Of a stretch of 64,000 bases of DNA, positions 35,732 through 44,870 are shown piece after piece (position 1 is the stretch's first letter; each line of letters opens with the position of its first letter). This DNA is from DAOPZC01 sp035353175 (GTDB lineage Bacteria > Verrucomicrobiota > Kiritimatiellia > RFP12 > UBA1067), in the NCBI GenBank assembly GCA_035353175.1, contig DAOPZC010000004.1, positions 124,001-188,000 on the forward strand. Direction: 5' to 3'. Below the pieces are notes generated by a model. That model ran no database searches and was not told the origin of the DNA. It saw only the letters and a list, made by a program, of their open reading frames with translations. The position numbers were made by a program, and so were the translations under genes.

Positions 35732-36918
35732 ACTATGAGGTGGCGCGCGATTTCGTCGTCCGTCAGATAGCAGGCGGGGTCGACCCCCCAAAGGTCGCCG
35801 GTGGCAGCCTCGGCGCGGGCGCGGAAGTTTCCGCCGCACACCTCAAGAAATCTGCAAGACTCGCAACGACCGGTCACGTGGTTCTTCTTCTGGCGCAACA
35901 GCGCGAGCAGGCTGCCCGGCTCAGGCTGCCCCCAGATCGCGCTGAATTTTCTGACGCGCACGTTTCCGACCGGTTTGTTGCGCCAGAATTGATCGGGATA
36001 AACGGTCCCGTCCCAGCTGATGCAGCCGATACCCTGTCCGGTGCTGTTCCCCCCGTTCATGCGCAATAGAGTCATCACATCTTCGGCGAGTGGATTGTTT
36101 TCACGCGTCATGCGCAAATAAAGGTAGGGGCCGTCGCAATGGTTGTCTACGGTGAGGACTTCAACCGGGAAACCTCGCGCGTGCAACTGTGCCGTGCGTT
36201 CGATGATCAGATCGACGGTCTCACGGCGTTGCGCGTGCGTCAGATCATGTGTCGCAATCTCCGCGCCGCGCCCGCAATACACAAGGTGATAAAGGCAGAT
36301 GCGGGGAATGCGTTCAGCCTCCATCAGGTCGAAGATCGACGGAATCTCGCCGACGTTGTCCTTTGTCATGGTCACACGCAACCCGACTTTCACGCCCGCA
36401 TCGCGGCAGTGGCGAATGCCCGCCAAGGCCCGCTGGAACGCGCCCGGGCTGGCACGGAACCGGTCATGCACAGCCTCCATGCCGTCGATGCTGATGCCGA
36501 CATAAGAGACGCCCACAGCTTTGATTTCCGCTGCCAACCGCTCGTCGATAAGTGTGCCGTTTGTGGAGAAGACTACGCGCAATCCTTTCGCGGCTGCATG
36601 GTGCGCAAGCGTTAAAATATCGGGGCGGACAAACGGCTCGCCGCCGGAAAAAAGAAGGACTGGACAGGCGAACGCAGCCAGATCGTCGATGACGGCAATC
36701 GCTTCGTGCGTTGTGAGTTCCTCCGGTGTTCCCTCTGTGGCGGCATAACAGTGCGTACACTTGAGATTGCACCGCGAGGTCACGTTCCAGACGACGACCG
36801 GTTTCTTATCCTCGGAGAACTGCAGCAAATGGCTGGGAAGGCTGGTCGACTTGCGTCCGTATCGCAGCGGATCCGACACTTCCACTTTTCCCAGATACAA
36901 TTTTGAAATCCCTATCAT
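35728..36918 (-). CDS. ahbC: Radical SAM/SPASM protein resembling AhbC (12,18-didecarboxysiroheme deacetylase)
   Basis: A 396 aa radical SAM enzyme with the cluster motif C50-x3-C54-x2-C57 (SRCNLKCTHC). The N-terminal block LRYGRKSTSLPSHLLQFS followed by DKKPVVVWN is characteristic of AhbC. So is the SPASM end with VTGRCESCRFLEVCGGNFR and the block TGDLWGVDPACYLTDDE. AhbC removes the two acetate side chains of didecarboxysiroheme to give Fe-coproporphyrin III. The start could be ATG 36918 or 36921; 36918 gives better spacing to GGGGG upstream. It is first in a three-gene run with the ahbD-like gene and an esterase. The earlier-acting AhbA/AhbB decarboxylase is not encoded in the window. Confidence 0.8.
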   Translation of the reverse strand: MIGISKLYLGKVEVSDPLRYGRKSTSLPSHLLQFSEDKKPVVVWNVTSRCNLKCTHCYAATEGTPEELTTHEAIAVIDDLAAFACPVLLFSGGEPFVRPDILTLAHHAAAKGLRVVFSTNGTLIDERLAAEIKAVGVSYVGISIDGMEAVHDRFRASPGAFQRALAGIRHCRDAGVKVGLRVTMTKDNVGEIPSIFDLMEAERIPRICLYHLVYCGRGAEIATHDLTHAQRRETVDLIIERTAQLHARGFPVEVLTVDNHCDGPYLYLRMTRENNPLAEDVMTLLRMNGGNSTGQGIGCISWDGTVYPDQFWRNKPVGNVRVRKFSAIWGQPEPGSLLALLRQKKNHVTGRCESCRFLEVCGGNFRARAEAATGDLWGVDPACYLTDDEIARHLIV

Positions 36919-36982
36919 CATGCCCCCATATGATTTGCGCCCGTAAGCTTTTGCGCCAAGGCCCCAAGGGCCGTCATCCCTG

Positions 36983-39382
36983 TCAGTCCGATGAAATGCC
37001 GGCCTTTCCGCCGGCATCACGCACATGGAAAGTGACGGGGTCAGAAGTCACCGTCAACCCGTTTGTGGTGGTGGCCTCAGACCAGAGCGTATACGTGCCG
37101 GTCCCCAAGCGGGTCTGCGGCGGACCGCTTTCGACTGCAACCGAACAGACCGGCGCAGTTGCACGGCCAAGCTTTTTATGCCCCAGATATAATGCCACAG
37201 CCTGAACTCCGTTCGTCACGTCGGCACGGGCCCTCGCCATAACGAAGGCGGGGCCGTCGATCACACTGCCTTCAGCAGGTTCGGTGATCGCGACACGCGG
37301 AACCGGAATTCCCGCACTTGTCACTTGGAACACAAAATTAAACTGTTTGCCGTTGTACCGCAAGTCGGAGGACACGGTTCGCACCATAACTGACAACACG
37401 CCCTTCTGATAATCGTCGGCGGTGGGGTGGAGCCTGACCGTATTGCCTTGATAGTTGTTCGGGCTGAAATAGATTTCTTCCGTCACTTGCCCATGTTGCA
37501 CAATACTGGCGCAGACCATGTCGCATGGACGTAGAACGGGGCGGAGCAACGCGACGAACCCTGTATCGGGCGAAACACGTGTGCGGTCAAACGCAAAAGC
37601 GCCCGCATTACTCTCGTCGAAATTGAGAATAAAAGGCCGGAGGTCATTCGCCCCCTCAATTGTCTTGTCCTCCGATTGCGCACTGGCCATGAAATGGAAG
37701 AAGAGGGTAGGTGTGTTTGTGGCAGGCAAGACGCGCACGGTCTGCTCGATATCAAAATTTTCCGGTGTGAAAATCAACGCCTCACGCGAAAGCGCCGTCA
37801 CACCGGGAATGTCGGTCGCGCAGAAAACGCGGACTTCTTGCGCAGGGCGTTCAAGCAACCGGATGCCGACGAACCCAGGATCGTCGGCCGTGATGCGGTA
37901 GGTTTCGGTCCGCATCAGGACGGCATTCAAAGGTTCGGACAGAGTCGAAAGTTGCATGACCGTCTCGTAGCCGATCCGGGCGCAAGCATCATGAAAACCT
38001 CGAGGATGGCTGGCGTTCGCATACCGGGGTTTCGCTTTGTCAGGCGGCGGCTGGTACCGATCCGTGACCAACGTGTAAATCATATTGGCCATCATGTAGT
38101 CCAACCAATCATTAGCCCTCCCTGAAGGTTCCGCCTGCGCCAGTCGCGAATCCGCTTGCCGGACACGCGCCCAAGCGAGTTGGTAGGGGATAAAAACGAG
38201 TTTCCGGCTTTTGGCGTAGTCGTACCCCTCCATCAAAATGGACTCCATATTCCGCAGCGTATCGAGCCCTTCCGAATCGCCCGCCGGATTGCGGCAGAAA
38301 ACCGCCATGCAGGGGCGCACCTGATTAGTGGGAACCGTATTGGCCGACGTGTAAAGCGTTTGGTCCAAATACTGATTCATCTGCTGCATGTCACCATAAA
38401 CCAGATCGAACGTAGACGAATAGCGATCAAAACCGTCGCGGTACCAATCCGAAGGCGTCTTCCAGAACCAATCCTGAAAGGCTTCGTCAAGAATGAACTG
38501 CAGATTCTGGCGGATGGGATCTTCATCGGCAGTGTTGGGCACAAACACTTTCAGGCGCTTCGTGATCCGGGGTTCAATGCGAACCACGCCGGCGAAAGGC
38601 CCTTGGTAGTGTTTTTTCACGCGTTCATTCTCAATCGACTCACGGGCCGAAAGGGCGAGCACCTCGGTGGTTTTCTTTGTGGTCCAATATGTTTCAAGCG
38701 ATCCTTTGGGGACCCGGCTGCCGGTCAACTGGCAATAGATCGCTGCGGCAGTGAGATAGGCACAGGCGCGGGTTTTGACGGGCGAATCCCCCGGCATTCG
38801 GTTTCTGGCCAAAGCCTCGCGCCAACCGAACGCCGCCGGGATCACTTCGACTCCGCATCCGTCCCCAACCCGATAGACCACTTCCGCCACCGCTTGCACG
38901 CGCGTGTCGCGGAACGAATTTCCGGGCCTTGACATCAGCACCAACGCCGTGCGGATACCCTTTGCGTTCGCTTCGCGATTGACCGCGCGCACGCCTTCAA
39001 AAAAGAACTCCGGATACCCGCGCACCATGTCGTCGTTTTCCGCCATCAGCAGCAGGTCGTATTGCCCCGCGAAAAGCTGCGCGCGGGCGGTCTGCATATC
39101 GGGATTGTACCACCAGCCCATGAGGGTGCGGTTACGTGACGTGACGGGTTCGTGCGTGACCCTGACGGGTTTGCCCGGCTTGGACGCCTTGATCATGTTT
39201 TCGAGGTCGGCACAGATATCCACGGCATCGATGTTACCGGATTGCTGAGGCGTCGAAAGCAAAGCGATCCGAATCATCCCGTCCCTGTTTCCATCCCAAT
39301 CGGCGGCAGACACCCAAAGCGGCGTGAGGGCCGAATAAAGGAGAAACGCATACACTGCGGTCTTTTGCGCCGTCAAAGTCAT
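36983..39382 (-). CDS. Large exported protein of unknown function with beta-sandwich C-terminal part
   Basis: A 799 aa protein with a signal peptide (residues 1-26, ending WVSAAD). The N-terminal part (about 30-210) alternates strands and helices (YDLLLMAEND, then GIRTALVLMS) in a way that recalls SGNH/GDSL hydrolases, but no firm catalytic set was assigned. The C-terminal half looks like three Ig-like or Calx-beta-like beta-sandwich segments (for example around LIFTPENFDIEQTVRVLPA and the last ~90 residues). The family was not recognised. Its ATG overlaps the holA stop by four bases (ATGA), so it depends on the holA mRNA; no functional link to replication is apparent. Confidence 0.55.
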   Translation of the reverse strand: MTLTAQKTAVYAFLLYSALTPLWVSAADWDGNRDGMIRIALLSTPQQSGNIDAVDICADLENMIKASKPGKPVRVTHEPVTSRNRTLMGWWYNPDMQTARAQLFAGQYDLLLMAENDDMVRGYPEFFFEGVRAVNREANAKGIRTALVLMSRPGNSFRDTRVQAVAEVVYRVGDGCGVEVIPAAFGWREALARNRMPGDSPVKTRACAYLTAAAIYCQLTGSRVPKGSLETYWTTKKTTEVLALSARESIENERVKKHYQGPFAGVVRIEPRITKRLKVFVPNTADEDPIRQNLQFILDEAFQDWFWKTPSDWYRDGFDRYSSTFDLVYGDMQQMNQYLDQTLYTSANTVPTNQVRPCMAVFCRNPAGDSEGLDTLRNMESILMEGYDYAKSRKLVFIPYQLAWARVRQADSRLAQAEPSGRANDWLDYMMANMIYTLVTDRYQPPPDKAKPRYANASHPRGFHDACARIGYETVMQLSTLSEPLNAVLMRTETYRITADDPGFVGIRLLERPAQEVRVFCATDIPGVTALSREALIFTPENFDIEQTVRVLPATNTPTLFFHFMASAQSEDKTIEGANDLRPFILNFDESNAGAFAFDRTRVSPDTGFVALLRPVLRPCDMVCASIVQHGQVTEEIYFSPNNYQGNTVRLHPTADDYQKGVLSVMVRTVSSDLRYNGKQFNFVFQVTSAGIPVPRVAITEPAEGSVIDGPAFVMARARADVTNGVQAVALYLGHKKLGRATAPVCSVAVESGPPQTRLGTGTYTLWSEATTTNGLTVTSDPVTFHVRDAGGKAGISSD

Positions 39383-40518
39383 CGCGCTCCTGCCCGCATC
39401 GGGCGCGACTTCGCAACCGCCATTTGCTTATTGCCGATAATCCGCAACAACGCTGTCTCCAGCAGGAACATCTCTGGAAGCGATGTGGAAACCATTTTTT
39501 CGCGCAACTCAAGAATGCGGAAACGCGCCACGCGTAATTCCTGCACCGTGTAATTGAGCGCATGCGGCAATTTCTTTTTCATCGCCCATGCATTCATCGA
39601 TTTCGGATTGACGGGCAACACATTCAAGAGGGCCACGGCCTCGGGCGGCAGACTGGCATTCCAGCCGCAGGATCCGCCTTTGCTGCCATAGGCCCATTTT
39701 CGATCATAGGCCTCGCGCAACACCAGCAGCTCGCGCACATTTTTTTCAAGCATAGCGGCCAGCATAATACCGACACCTTTCTGGCCGCCCAGGCGCTTCA
39801 GGGTCAACAACACCCCCAACGCGTCTCTCTCTCCGAAAGCGTCCAGGAGATCCCAGGCTTCGGCTTCGCGGCCAATCGAGGTGATCTCGCGCACGTCCGC
39901 TACGGTCACACGATCCCGCCCCGTCACGTAAAGACGCAACTTTTCAATCTCTTGCACGAGTGACCGCGTATCGAAGCCCACACGGTTAAGAAATTCGGTA
40001 CGCGCATCGGTGTCGAAAACCAACCCCGCTTTTTTCGCAAGAGTCTCCAGCCTCTGATCCGCAAGTTTTTCGCGTTCCCAGCTTTTCAGGCCCCCGCCGA
40101 AGTCTTCAACTTCGCCCTGTTTCTGGCACACTTTGAAAAAAACTGAGCTGCGCAACACCTTGCCGGCAGTGAGGATCAGAACTTGTCCGTCGAGGAGTCC
40201 CTTTTTCAGCCACTCCGTCAATTTTTCGACAGCTTCTTTAGCCGCAACTGTTTCCGAAACGCGGCCACTGCCGGTCAGAAACGTCACGTCACGGAACCAA
40301 GTCACTTTTGCGGCACCAAAGAAACCAGGAGTCTGGACGGATTCCATGCAGGCATCCACCGCGCACCGGATTTCGTCTGCCGTGTCTCTGCGCCCGTCGA
40401 CGATCTCCACGCCTAACGCGCGATCCGATGCCGGCACGAGCTGATTGATTCGCTCGCGAGCCGCCGAATCGACGAGGTAGTCGTCGTCTCCGCAGATAAA
40501 ACACAATTTTCCGTTCAT
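39379..40518 (-). CDS. holA: DNA polymerase III delta subunit
   Basis: HolA is the clamp-loader subunit that opens the beta clamp. The 379 aa protein starts MNGKLCFICGDDDYLVDSAA, the typical first strand and helix. It carries LTEWLKKGLLDGQVLILTAGK, RVGFDTRSLVQEIEKLRLY and EAEAWDLLDAFGERDALGVLL in the expected order, with the usual all-helical C-terminal domain. No Shine-Dalgarno sequence precedes the ATG, and a TATACT box ends 7 bases before it, so the mRNA may be leaderless. holB lies in the same window on the same strand, about 8 kb away. Confidence 0.9.
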   Translation of the reverse strand: MNGKLCFICGDDDYLVDSAARERINQLVPASDRALGVEIVDGRRDTADEIRCAVDACMESVQTPGFFGAAKVTWFRDVTFLTGSGRVSETVAAKEAVEKLTEWLKKGLLDGQVLILTAGKVLRSSVFFKVCQKQGEVEDFGGGLKSWEREKLADQRLETLAKKAGLVFDTDARTEFLNRVGFDTRSLVQEIEKLRLYVTGRDRVTVADVREITSIGREAEAWDLLDAFGERDALGVLLTLKRLGGQKGVGIMLAAMLEKNVRELLVLREAYDRKWAYGSKGGSCGWNASLPPEAVALLNVLPVNPKSMNAWAMKKKLPHALNYTVQELRVARFRILELREKMVSTSLPEMFLLETALLRIIGNKQMAVAKSRPMRAGAR

Positions 40519-40525
40519 GAAAAAA

Positions 40526-40554
40526 AGTATAGTAAAAGAGTGTTGGGATTGCGA
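40526..40554 (-). promoter_or_regulatory. Candidate promoter of holA abutting the start codon
   Basis: On the minus strand -10 TATACT (40526-40531) lies 7 bases before the ATG. A weak -35, TCGCAA (40549-40554), is 17 bases further upstream. The bases between -10 and ATG are seven Ts and a C in part, with no ribosome site, which would give a leaderless transcript. Confidence 0.4.
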
Positions 40555-40598
40555 GACAGCATTGGCCACAACCCCAAGAAATTGACTCGCACCTCAAG

Positions 40599-41504
40599 CT
40601 ACTCGCTGATGCGCAGAGACCGGGGAATAACGAACGGGAGATTAGCCCCCTTCACGCGCCACAGGGTTCCTTCAATTGTCACGCTAGCGCCAATGTAGGG
40701 ACCGTAAGTCAGTTCAGGCGCCAACAGATAACAGACCGGCATTGTATCGCCGTCCGGCTGTCGCTTCACAAGGCAGAACGGAGCAGAAACCGAACTGACT
40801 CCGCCCCAATCGAGCGTCCCCGTGAGCACCACATCTTCGCCCTGTTTATCCGCTTCTTCGAGAACGAAACCGGACAATTCGGGAGGGAGATTGGCGCCCA
40901 AAACGGGTGATGGGCACGTCTCCTGAGGAGGGGGGGCGGACAAATTGTTGGAGCTGGCGTACGCCGGCGTGTCGTTGGTAAGCGCGTCGAGAATGTTTGT
41001 GAAAACATCGGGCATCGGGGACTCGACTTCGTCGGAAGGCGTGGCCAGCGGTTCCACCTGATCGCGCAACACCCAAAACCTGAGGCCTGGAAAAGGTTTT
41101 ATTTTGAGCCAGTCGCCATAGACGCCCCGCACCTCGACCCGTTCGCCTTTGTCCACGCTTGCGATAGGTCGGAAGAACATTCCTGCGCCGGAGCGGACCT
41201 GGCTTTTGTCCGCGAGCACCACCCCGTCTCTGACTAATTCACGATAAATCCACACACTGATCGTGTCGAGAGGCTGGATGCGGACCCACGGTTCATCGGT
41301 GAGTTCGCCATCCAAGGTCAACATTGTCTCGGCAGGAACCCACGTCACCGCCTCCCGGGGTGTATTCGTTGATGCGTAAATCGCGATGCGGCCTTCGATT
41401 CCCCTGATGCGGATGGGCGCGGCCTCTTGAGCAACAGCGGTACATCCGGCGAGCAGGCATGCTAGCCGATTAAACCAAGAAACCAGTTTCCGCGCGCGCG
41501 CCAT
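40599..41504 (-). CDS. Exported protein with SH3-like domains
   Basis: A 301 aa protein. ATG 41504 gives an export signal (about residues 1-26, ending AVAQ); a TTG further upstream is less likely. The mature N-terminal half contains two bacterial SH3-like motifs (WVPAETMLTLDGELTDEPWVRIQP and VDKGERVEVRGVYGDWLKIKP; each is shown here only as its core), which often bind cell-wall peptides. A proline-rich linker (about 190-215) leads to a C-terminal beta-rich domain without known motifs. It lies between the small basic protein gene and holA on the same strand. A cell-wall role is inferred from the domain type only. Confidence 0.55.
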   Translation of the reverse strand: MARARKLVSWFNRLACLLAGCTAVAQEAAPIRIRGIEGRIAIYASTNTPREAVTWVPAETMLTLDGELTDEPWVRIQPLDTISVWIYRELVRDGVVLADKSQVRSGAGMFFRPIASVDKGERVEVRGVYGDWLKIKPFPGLRFWVLRDQVEPLATPSDEVESPMPDVFTNILDALTNDTPAYASSNNLSAPPPQETCPSPVLGANLPPELSGFVLEEADKQGEDVVLTGTLDWGGVSSVSAPFCLVKRQPDGDTMPVCYLLAPELTYGPYIGASVTIEGTLWRVKGANLPFVIPRSLRISE

Positions 41505-41633
41505 AATTCGGTTGCCTATACTTCGAGCGGACAAGTGACTGTAAACAGAAAAAGCCGCACGCGATAGTCTCCAACGGAGAACGACACGCCTGCGGCAAAA
41601 GGAACAAACAAACTAAATCCGACGTCGCGGTTA

Positions 41634-41789
41634 TTAGGCATCCGGTTTAGTCTTGCGCAGACCCAAACCACGGTCGCCATCTTTCCACTGACCGCGTTTT
41701 TTCAACAGGTTGACGCGCTCGAAACGCTTCAACACGTTGCGCTTTGCCGTAATCTTGCCCGAACCCTTCAAGCTGCTATGCTGACTCAT
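41634..41789 (-). CDS. Small basic protein of the Chlamydiae/Verrucomicrobia family
   Basis: A 51 aa, lysine- and arginine-rich protein: MSQHSSLKGSGKITAKRN at the start, then FERVNLLKKRGQWKDGDR, ending LRKTKPDA. This matches the conserved small basic protein found across Chlamydiae, Verrucomicrobia and related PVC phyla, whose role is not established; its size and charge suggest contact with RNA or the ribosome. GAGGAGAAGAGG lies just upstream of the ATG and is a strong ribosome site, which fits high expression. The promoter candidate is at 41845-41872. It is the strongest lineage marker in the window. Confidence 0.85.
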   Translation of the reverse strand: MSQHSSLKGSGKITAKRNVLKRFERVNLLKKRGQWKDGDRGLGLRKTKPDA

Positions 41790-41844
41790 TTACGCCTCTT
41801 CTCCTCTTCATGTCCGCCTTCATCGTGTTGACATGTGGACAAAC

Positions 41845-41872
41845 ACAATAGCAAAATCCGACGGTATTTCAA
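41845..41872 (-). promoter_or_regulatory. Candidate promoter of the small basic protein gene
   Basis: On the minus strand -35 TTGAAA (41867-41872) and -10 TATTGT (41845-41850) are spaced 16 bases apart, with TGC before the -10 (an extended -10). The leader would be about 48 bases and contains a strong ribosome site. The remaining 41873-42017 is AT-rich and holds the GAAGGAGG ribosome site of the plus-strand amidohydrolase at its end; no clear plus-strand promoter was singled out. Confidence 0.5.
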
Positions 41873-42017
41873 CCGCAAATTTTTGCGAACTCGATTTTCA
41901 CGTATTTGGCTACGGTTTTGCAGACTTCCGTTTCTCCTTCATATCGTCTATTATTGCGCGATTCTCTATTTCAACAGTCTGATTTGCGTTTGTTCTAAAC
42001 AGTGAGAAGGAGGGCGT

Positions 42018-43733
42018 TTGCCAAGGCCAGAACGAGGGAGACCGACCGCCGATTGGATATTTACCAATGCAATCATTTGGTGCGGCGGCGGGATGGAACA
42101 CGCTGCGACCGCACTGGCGGTCAAGGGGGACCGCATCTTGGCGGTGGGCTCCAATACCGAAATACTGACATGCGCAGGCCCCGATACCGAGATCGAAGAT
42201 TTGCGCGGACGTTTTGTCATGCCTGGTTTTATTGACTCACATGTGCATGCGCCGGGGACGGCCCTTTCTGACCTTTTCGACGTCTCGCTTTATTCATGCA
42301 AGTCGCCAGAGGCTTGTCTTCGAGCTGTCCGCCGTTACATGCGAGACTTTCCTGAGGTTGATGAGATCCGTGGTGCCGGTTGGGATATTGCGGGGTTCAC
42401 CGATAAAGAGCTGATCCACGGCCCGCGCAAGGCTCGTCTCGACGAGATTTCAATGGAGATCCCCATCATCCTGCGTTCATATGACGGACACACGGTTTGG
42501 CTGAACAGCGCGGCTTTAACACGTTACGGCATCACCCCCCGCACGCCTGATCCGCCGGGGGGGGTGATCGAACGCGATCCCCACACCGGAGCTTTGTGGG
42601 GATCGCTAAAGGAAGAAGCTGCCAAACTTCTGCCGCCAAAGAACTATTCCATGCCGCAATATCTCCGCGCGCTCAAACTCTACCAGACGCGCATGCACCG
42701 GTATGGCATCACCAGCATTCTGAGCATTTGCGGCGCGGGACTGGGCGCTCCCGCCGAAGCTTTCGCGCGTCTTGAAAGAGAGGAAGCGCTGGCGCTGAGG
42801 ATCCATTTCGCGCAAGAGATCAGTCCCGAGTATTCTGTCGCTGAACAGTTGGCCGCGCTAAAAGAACTGAAAGCGATGCATGACGGCGAACTGTTCAAGG
42901 TGACCACCGCAAAATTTTTTGCCGATGGGGTGGTGGAGGGGGGGACAGCTTTTCTTCAGGCCCCGTATGCGGCAAAGGTCGGTCGCGAGAGCGACGCGCA
43001 TAACGAGTCCGTTTGGGGCCTCACGGAACTGGCAGATGCGTTCAACGCTGCCCACCGGGCGGGGTTCCAGATTTTTACGCATTCGATCGGCGATGCGTCC
43101 ACGCGCCGTGTTCTGAACGCGTTACGTTTAGCAGGCGCCGCGCGTTGGAGCGACGCCCGGCCGGTCATTACCCATTTGCAGTTGGTGCGTGCGGCGGATA
43201 TCCGACGAATGCAACTTCTTGGGGTCGTTGCGTCGCTCCAGCCTTTCTGGCACATGAAGGAACCGAACTGGTGGCGGCGTGTGGACGCCTCGATGTTAGG
43301 CGCGCGGCGAGCCACCCGCGAATATCCGCTGAAGGCCTTTTTCGACGCTGGAGTGACGGTCGCCGCGTCATCGGATCATCCCATCACGGTACAGCCGGAT
43401 CCGCTGGTTGCGATCGAAACCGGCGTGACGAGGAACCTTGCTGCCGCAAAATGGCATGGCGTGAGCGATATCACCCATGCAGACAACAAGCGTTATCTCC
43501 TTGGGAAAGGACAACGCGTCAGCGTGGAGCGCATGTTGTCAAGTTACACGTGTAACGGCGCATTTCTGATGAGACGAGAATTCGCTTTCGGTATGCTGAA
43601 AGCGGGTTTTTGCGCGGATTTCATTGTTCTTGATCGCGATCCGCGTGAGATTGCGAGTTTGGAAATCGAAAAATGTGAAGTATTGCGCACCTATTTTAAC
43701 GGCCGTATGGTCTGGGACAGCGCGAGTGATTAA
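42018..43733 (+). CDS. Amidohydrolase family 3 protein (YtcJ-like)
   Basis: A 571 aa metal-dependent hydrolase of the amidohydrolase-3 group. It has the N-terminal beta-sandwich (WIFTNAIIWCGGG, VKGDRILAVGS), the metal motif GFIDSHVHAPG with His75 and His77, IFTHSIGDAST and AASSDHPITVQPDPL towards the end, and the closing DFIVLDRDPREIAS. The TTG start at 42018 is supported by GAAGGAGG 4-5 bases upstream. Members hydrolyse varied amides or formamides; the substrate here is unknown. The Gfo/Idh/MocA gene follows after 20 bases, so the two are likely co-transcribed and may act on the same sugar-like or amino compound. Confidence 0.85.
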   Translation: MPRPERGRPTADWIFTNAIIWCGGGMEHAATALAVKGDRILAVGSNTEILTCAGPDTEIEDLRGRFVMPGFIDSHVHAPGTALSDLFDVSLYSCKSPEACLRAVRRYMRDFPEVDEIRGAGWDIAGFTDKELIHGPRKARLDEISMEIPIILRSYDGHTVWLNSAALTRYGITPRTPDPPGGVIERDPHTGALWGSLKEEAAKLLPPKNYSMPQYLRALKLYQTRMHRYGITSILSICGAGLGAPAEAFARLEREEALALRIHFAQEISPEYSVAEQLAALKELKAMHDGELFKVTTAKFFADGVVEGGTAFLQAPYAAKVGRESDAHNESVWGLTELADAFNAAHRAGFQIFTHSIGDASTRRVLNALRLAGAARWSDARPVITHLQLVRAADIRRMQLLGVVASLQPFWHMKEPNWWRRVDASMLGARRATREYPLKAFFDAGVTVAASSDHPITVQPDPLVAIETGVTRNLAAAKWHGVSDITHADNKRYLLGKGQRVSVERMLSSYTCNGAFLMRREFAFGMLKAGFCADFIVLDRDPREIASLEIEKCEVLRTYFNGRMVWDSASD

Positions 43734-43753
43734 CAATAAGGTTGACGTTGAAT

Positions 43754-44806
43754 ATGATTCACAAACAGAAGGTCTACGGCTTTGCCATTCTGGGAACGGG
43801 CATGATTTCCAAGTTTCACGCGCGCGCGATCCGTGACATCGCGGAGGCGAGATTGATTGCTGTTTGCAGCCGCGAGAAGATGCGGGCTTTGGCCTTCGCG
43901 GCCGAGTTCGCGTGTGAGGCGTATGACAATCTCGATGCGATGCTCGCGCATCCCGGGGTGGATATCCTCGTCATCGCAACACCTTCTGGATTGCACATGG
44001 AGGCGGCCGTTTCCGCTGCCCGCGCCGGCAAGCACGTGCTGTGCGAAAAACCTCTGGATGTTGAGCTTGATCGCGTGGACGCGATGATCAAGGCGCATCG
44101 TGATGCCGGCACACAGCTGGGTTGCACGTTTCAGATCCGTTACACACCGGCATTGACGCCGATCCGCGAGGCGTTACATGAAGGAAGATTTGGGACAGTC
44201 ACGTATGCCGGCGCCTATGTCCCCTGGTGGCGCACGAACGCGTATTACGTCGACTCCGCCTGGCACGGTACGCAAAAGCTCGATGGGGGAGGTGCCCTGA
44301 TGAATCAATCGATCCACATGATCGACCTTCTGTGCGATCTCCTGCCTCCGGTCGAATCGGTTGCCGGCCATATTGCCTCAATCGGTCACCCCGGGATTGA
44401 AACAGAGGACACGGCAACCGCTTCGCTGCGTTTCAAGGGCGGGGCTTTAGGCATCATATACGGCAGCACCGCCTCATGGCCGGGACAGGCGAAACGACTT
44501 GAGATTGCCGGCACACACGGGACCGTGATTCTGGAGGATGCGCATCTTGCGGTTTTCGAGTTCCACGACAAGCGTTCAGGCGATATCTCGATTTTACAAC
44601 GCTACGGCAACGGCGGTTCAGCTCATGGGGTGTGCGATCCGTCCGCCATGACACACGCGTTGCATGCGGCGTGTTTCAAGGATTTTATCGAGGCGCTCAA
44701 CCAGGGACGAACGTTCAGCATCAGCGGCGAATCTGCGCGGCGCCCTGTTGAGATCATCCACGCGATTTATGAGTGTTCGCGGTCTGGTCGAAGCATAACT
44801 CTTTAG
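43754..44806 (+). CDS. Gfo/Idh/MocA family NAD(P)-dependent oxidoreductase
   Basis: A 350 aa oxidoreductase. The Rossmann motif GFAILGTGMISKFHARAI lies at the N-terminus, followed by VDILVIATPSGLHMEAA and the catalytic HVLCEKPLDV (Lys in the EKP motif). Then comes the GGALMNQSIHMIDLL segment, whose His is a usual proton donor. The C-terminal beta-sheet domain is normal in length. The family oxidises or reduces sugars, inositols and related polyols; the substrate cannot be read here. ATG 43754 is preferred; TTG codons at 43742 and 43748 are possible alternatives closer to an AAGG. It faces the anSME gene tail to tail, with no clear terminator in the 64-base gap. Confidence 0.88.
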   Translation: MIHKQKVYGFAILGTGMISKFHARAIRDIAEARLIAVCSREKMRALAFAAEFACEAYDNLDAMLAHPGVDILVIATPSGLHMEAAVSAARAGKHVLCEKPLDVELDRVDAMIKAHRDAGTQLGCTFQIRYTPALTPIREALHEGRFGTVTYAGAYVPWWRTNAYYVDSAWHGTQKLDGGGALMNQSIHMIDLLCDLLPPVESVAGHIASIGHPGIETEDTATASLRFKGGALGIIYGSTASWPGQAKRLEIAGTHGTVILEDAHLAVFEFHDKRSGDISILQRYGNGGSAHGVCDPSAMTHALHAACFKDFIEALNQGRTFSISGESARRPVEIIHAIYECSRSGRSITL

Positions 44807-44870
44807 TTTATTTGTGCGATGCGAAAAAGGGGAGGTTTTATAAGCCACGATTAGTGTCGCATAATATATG

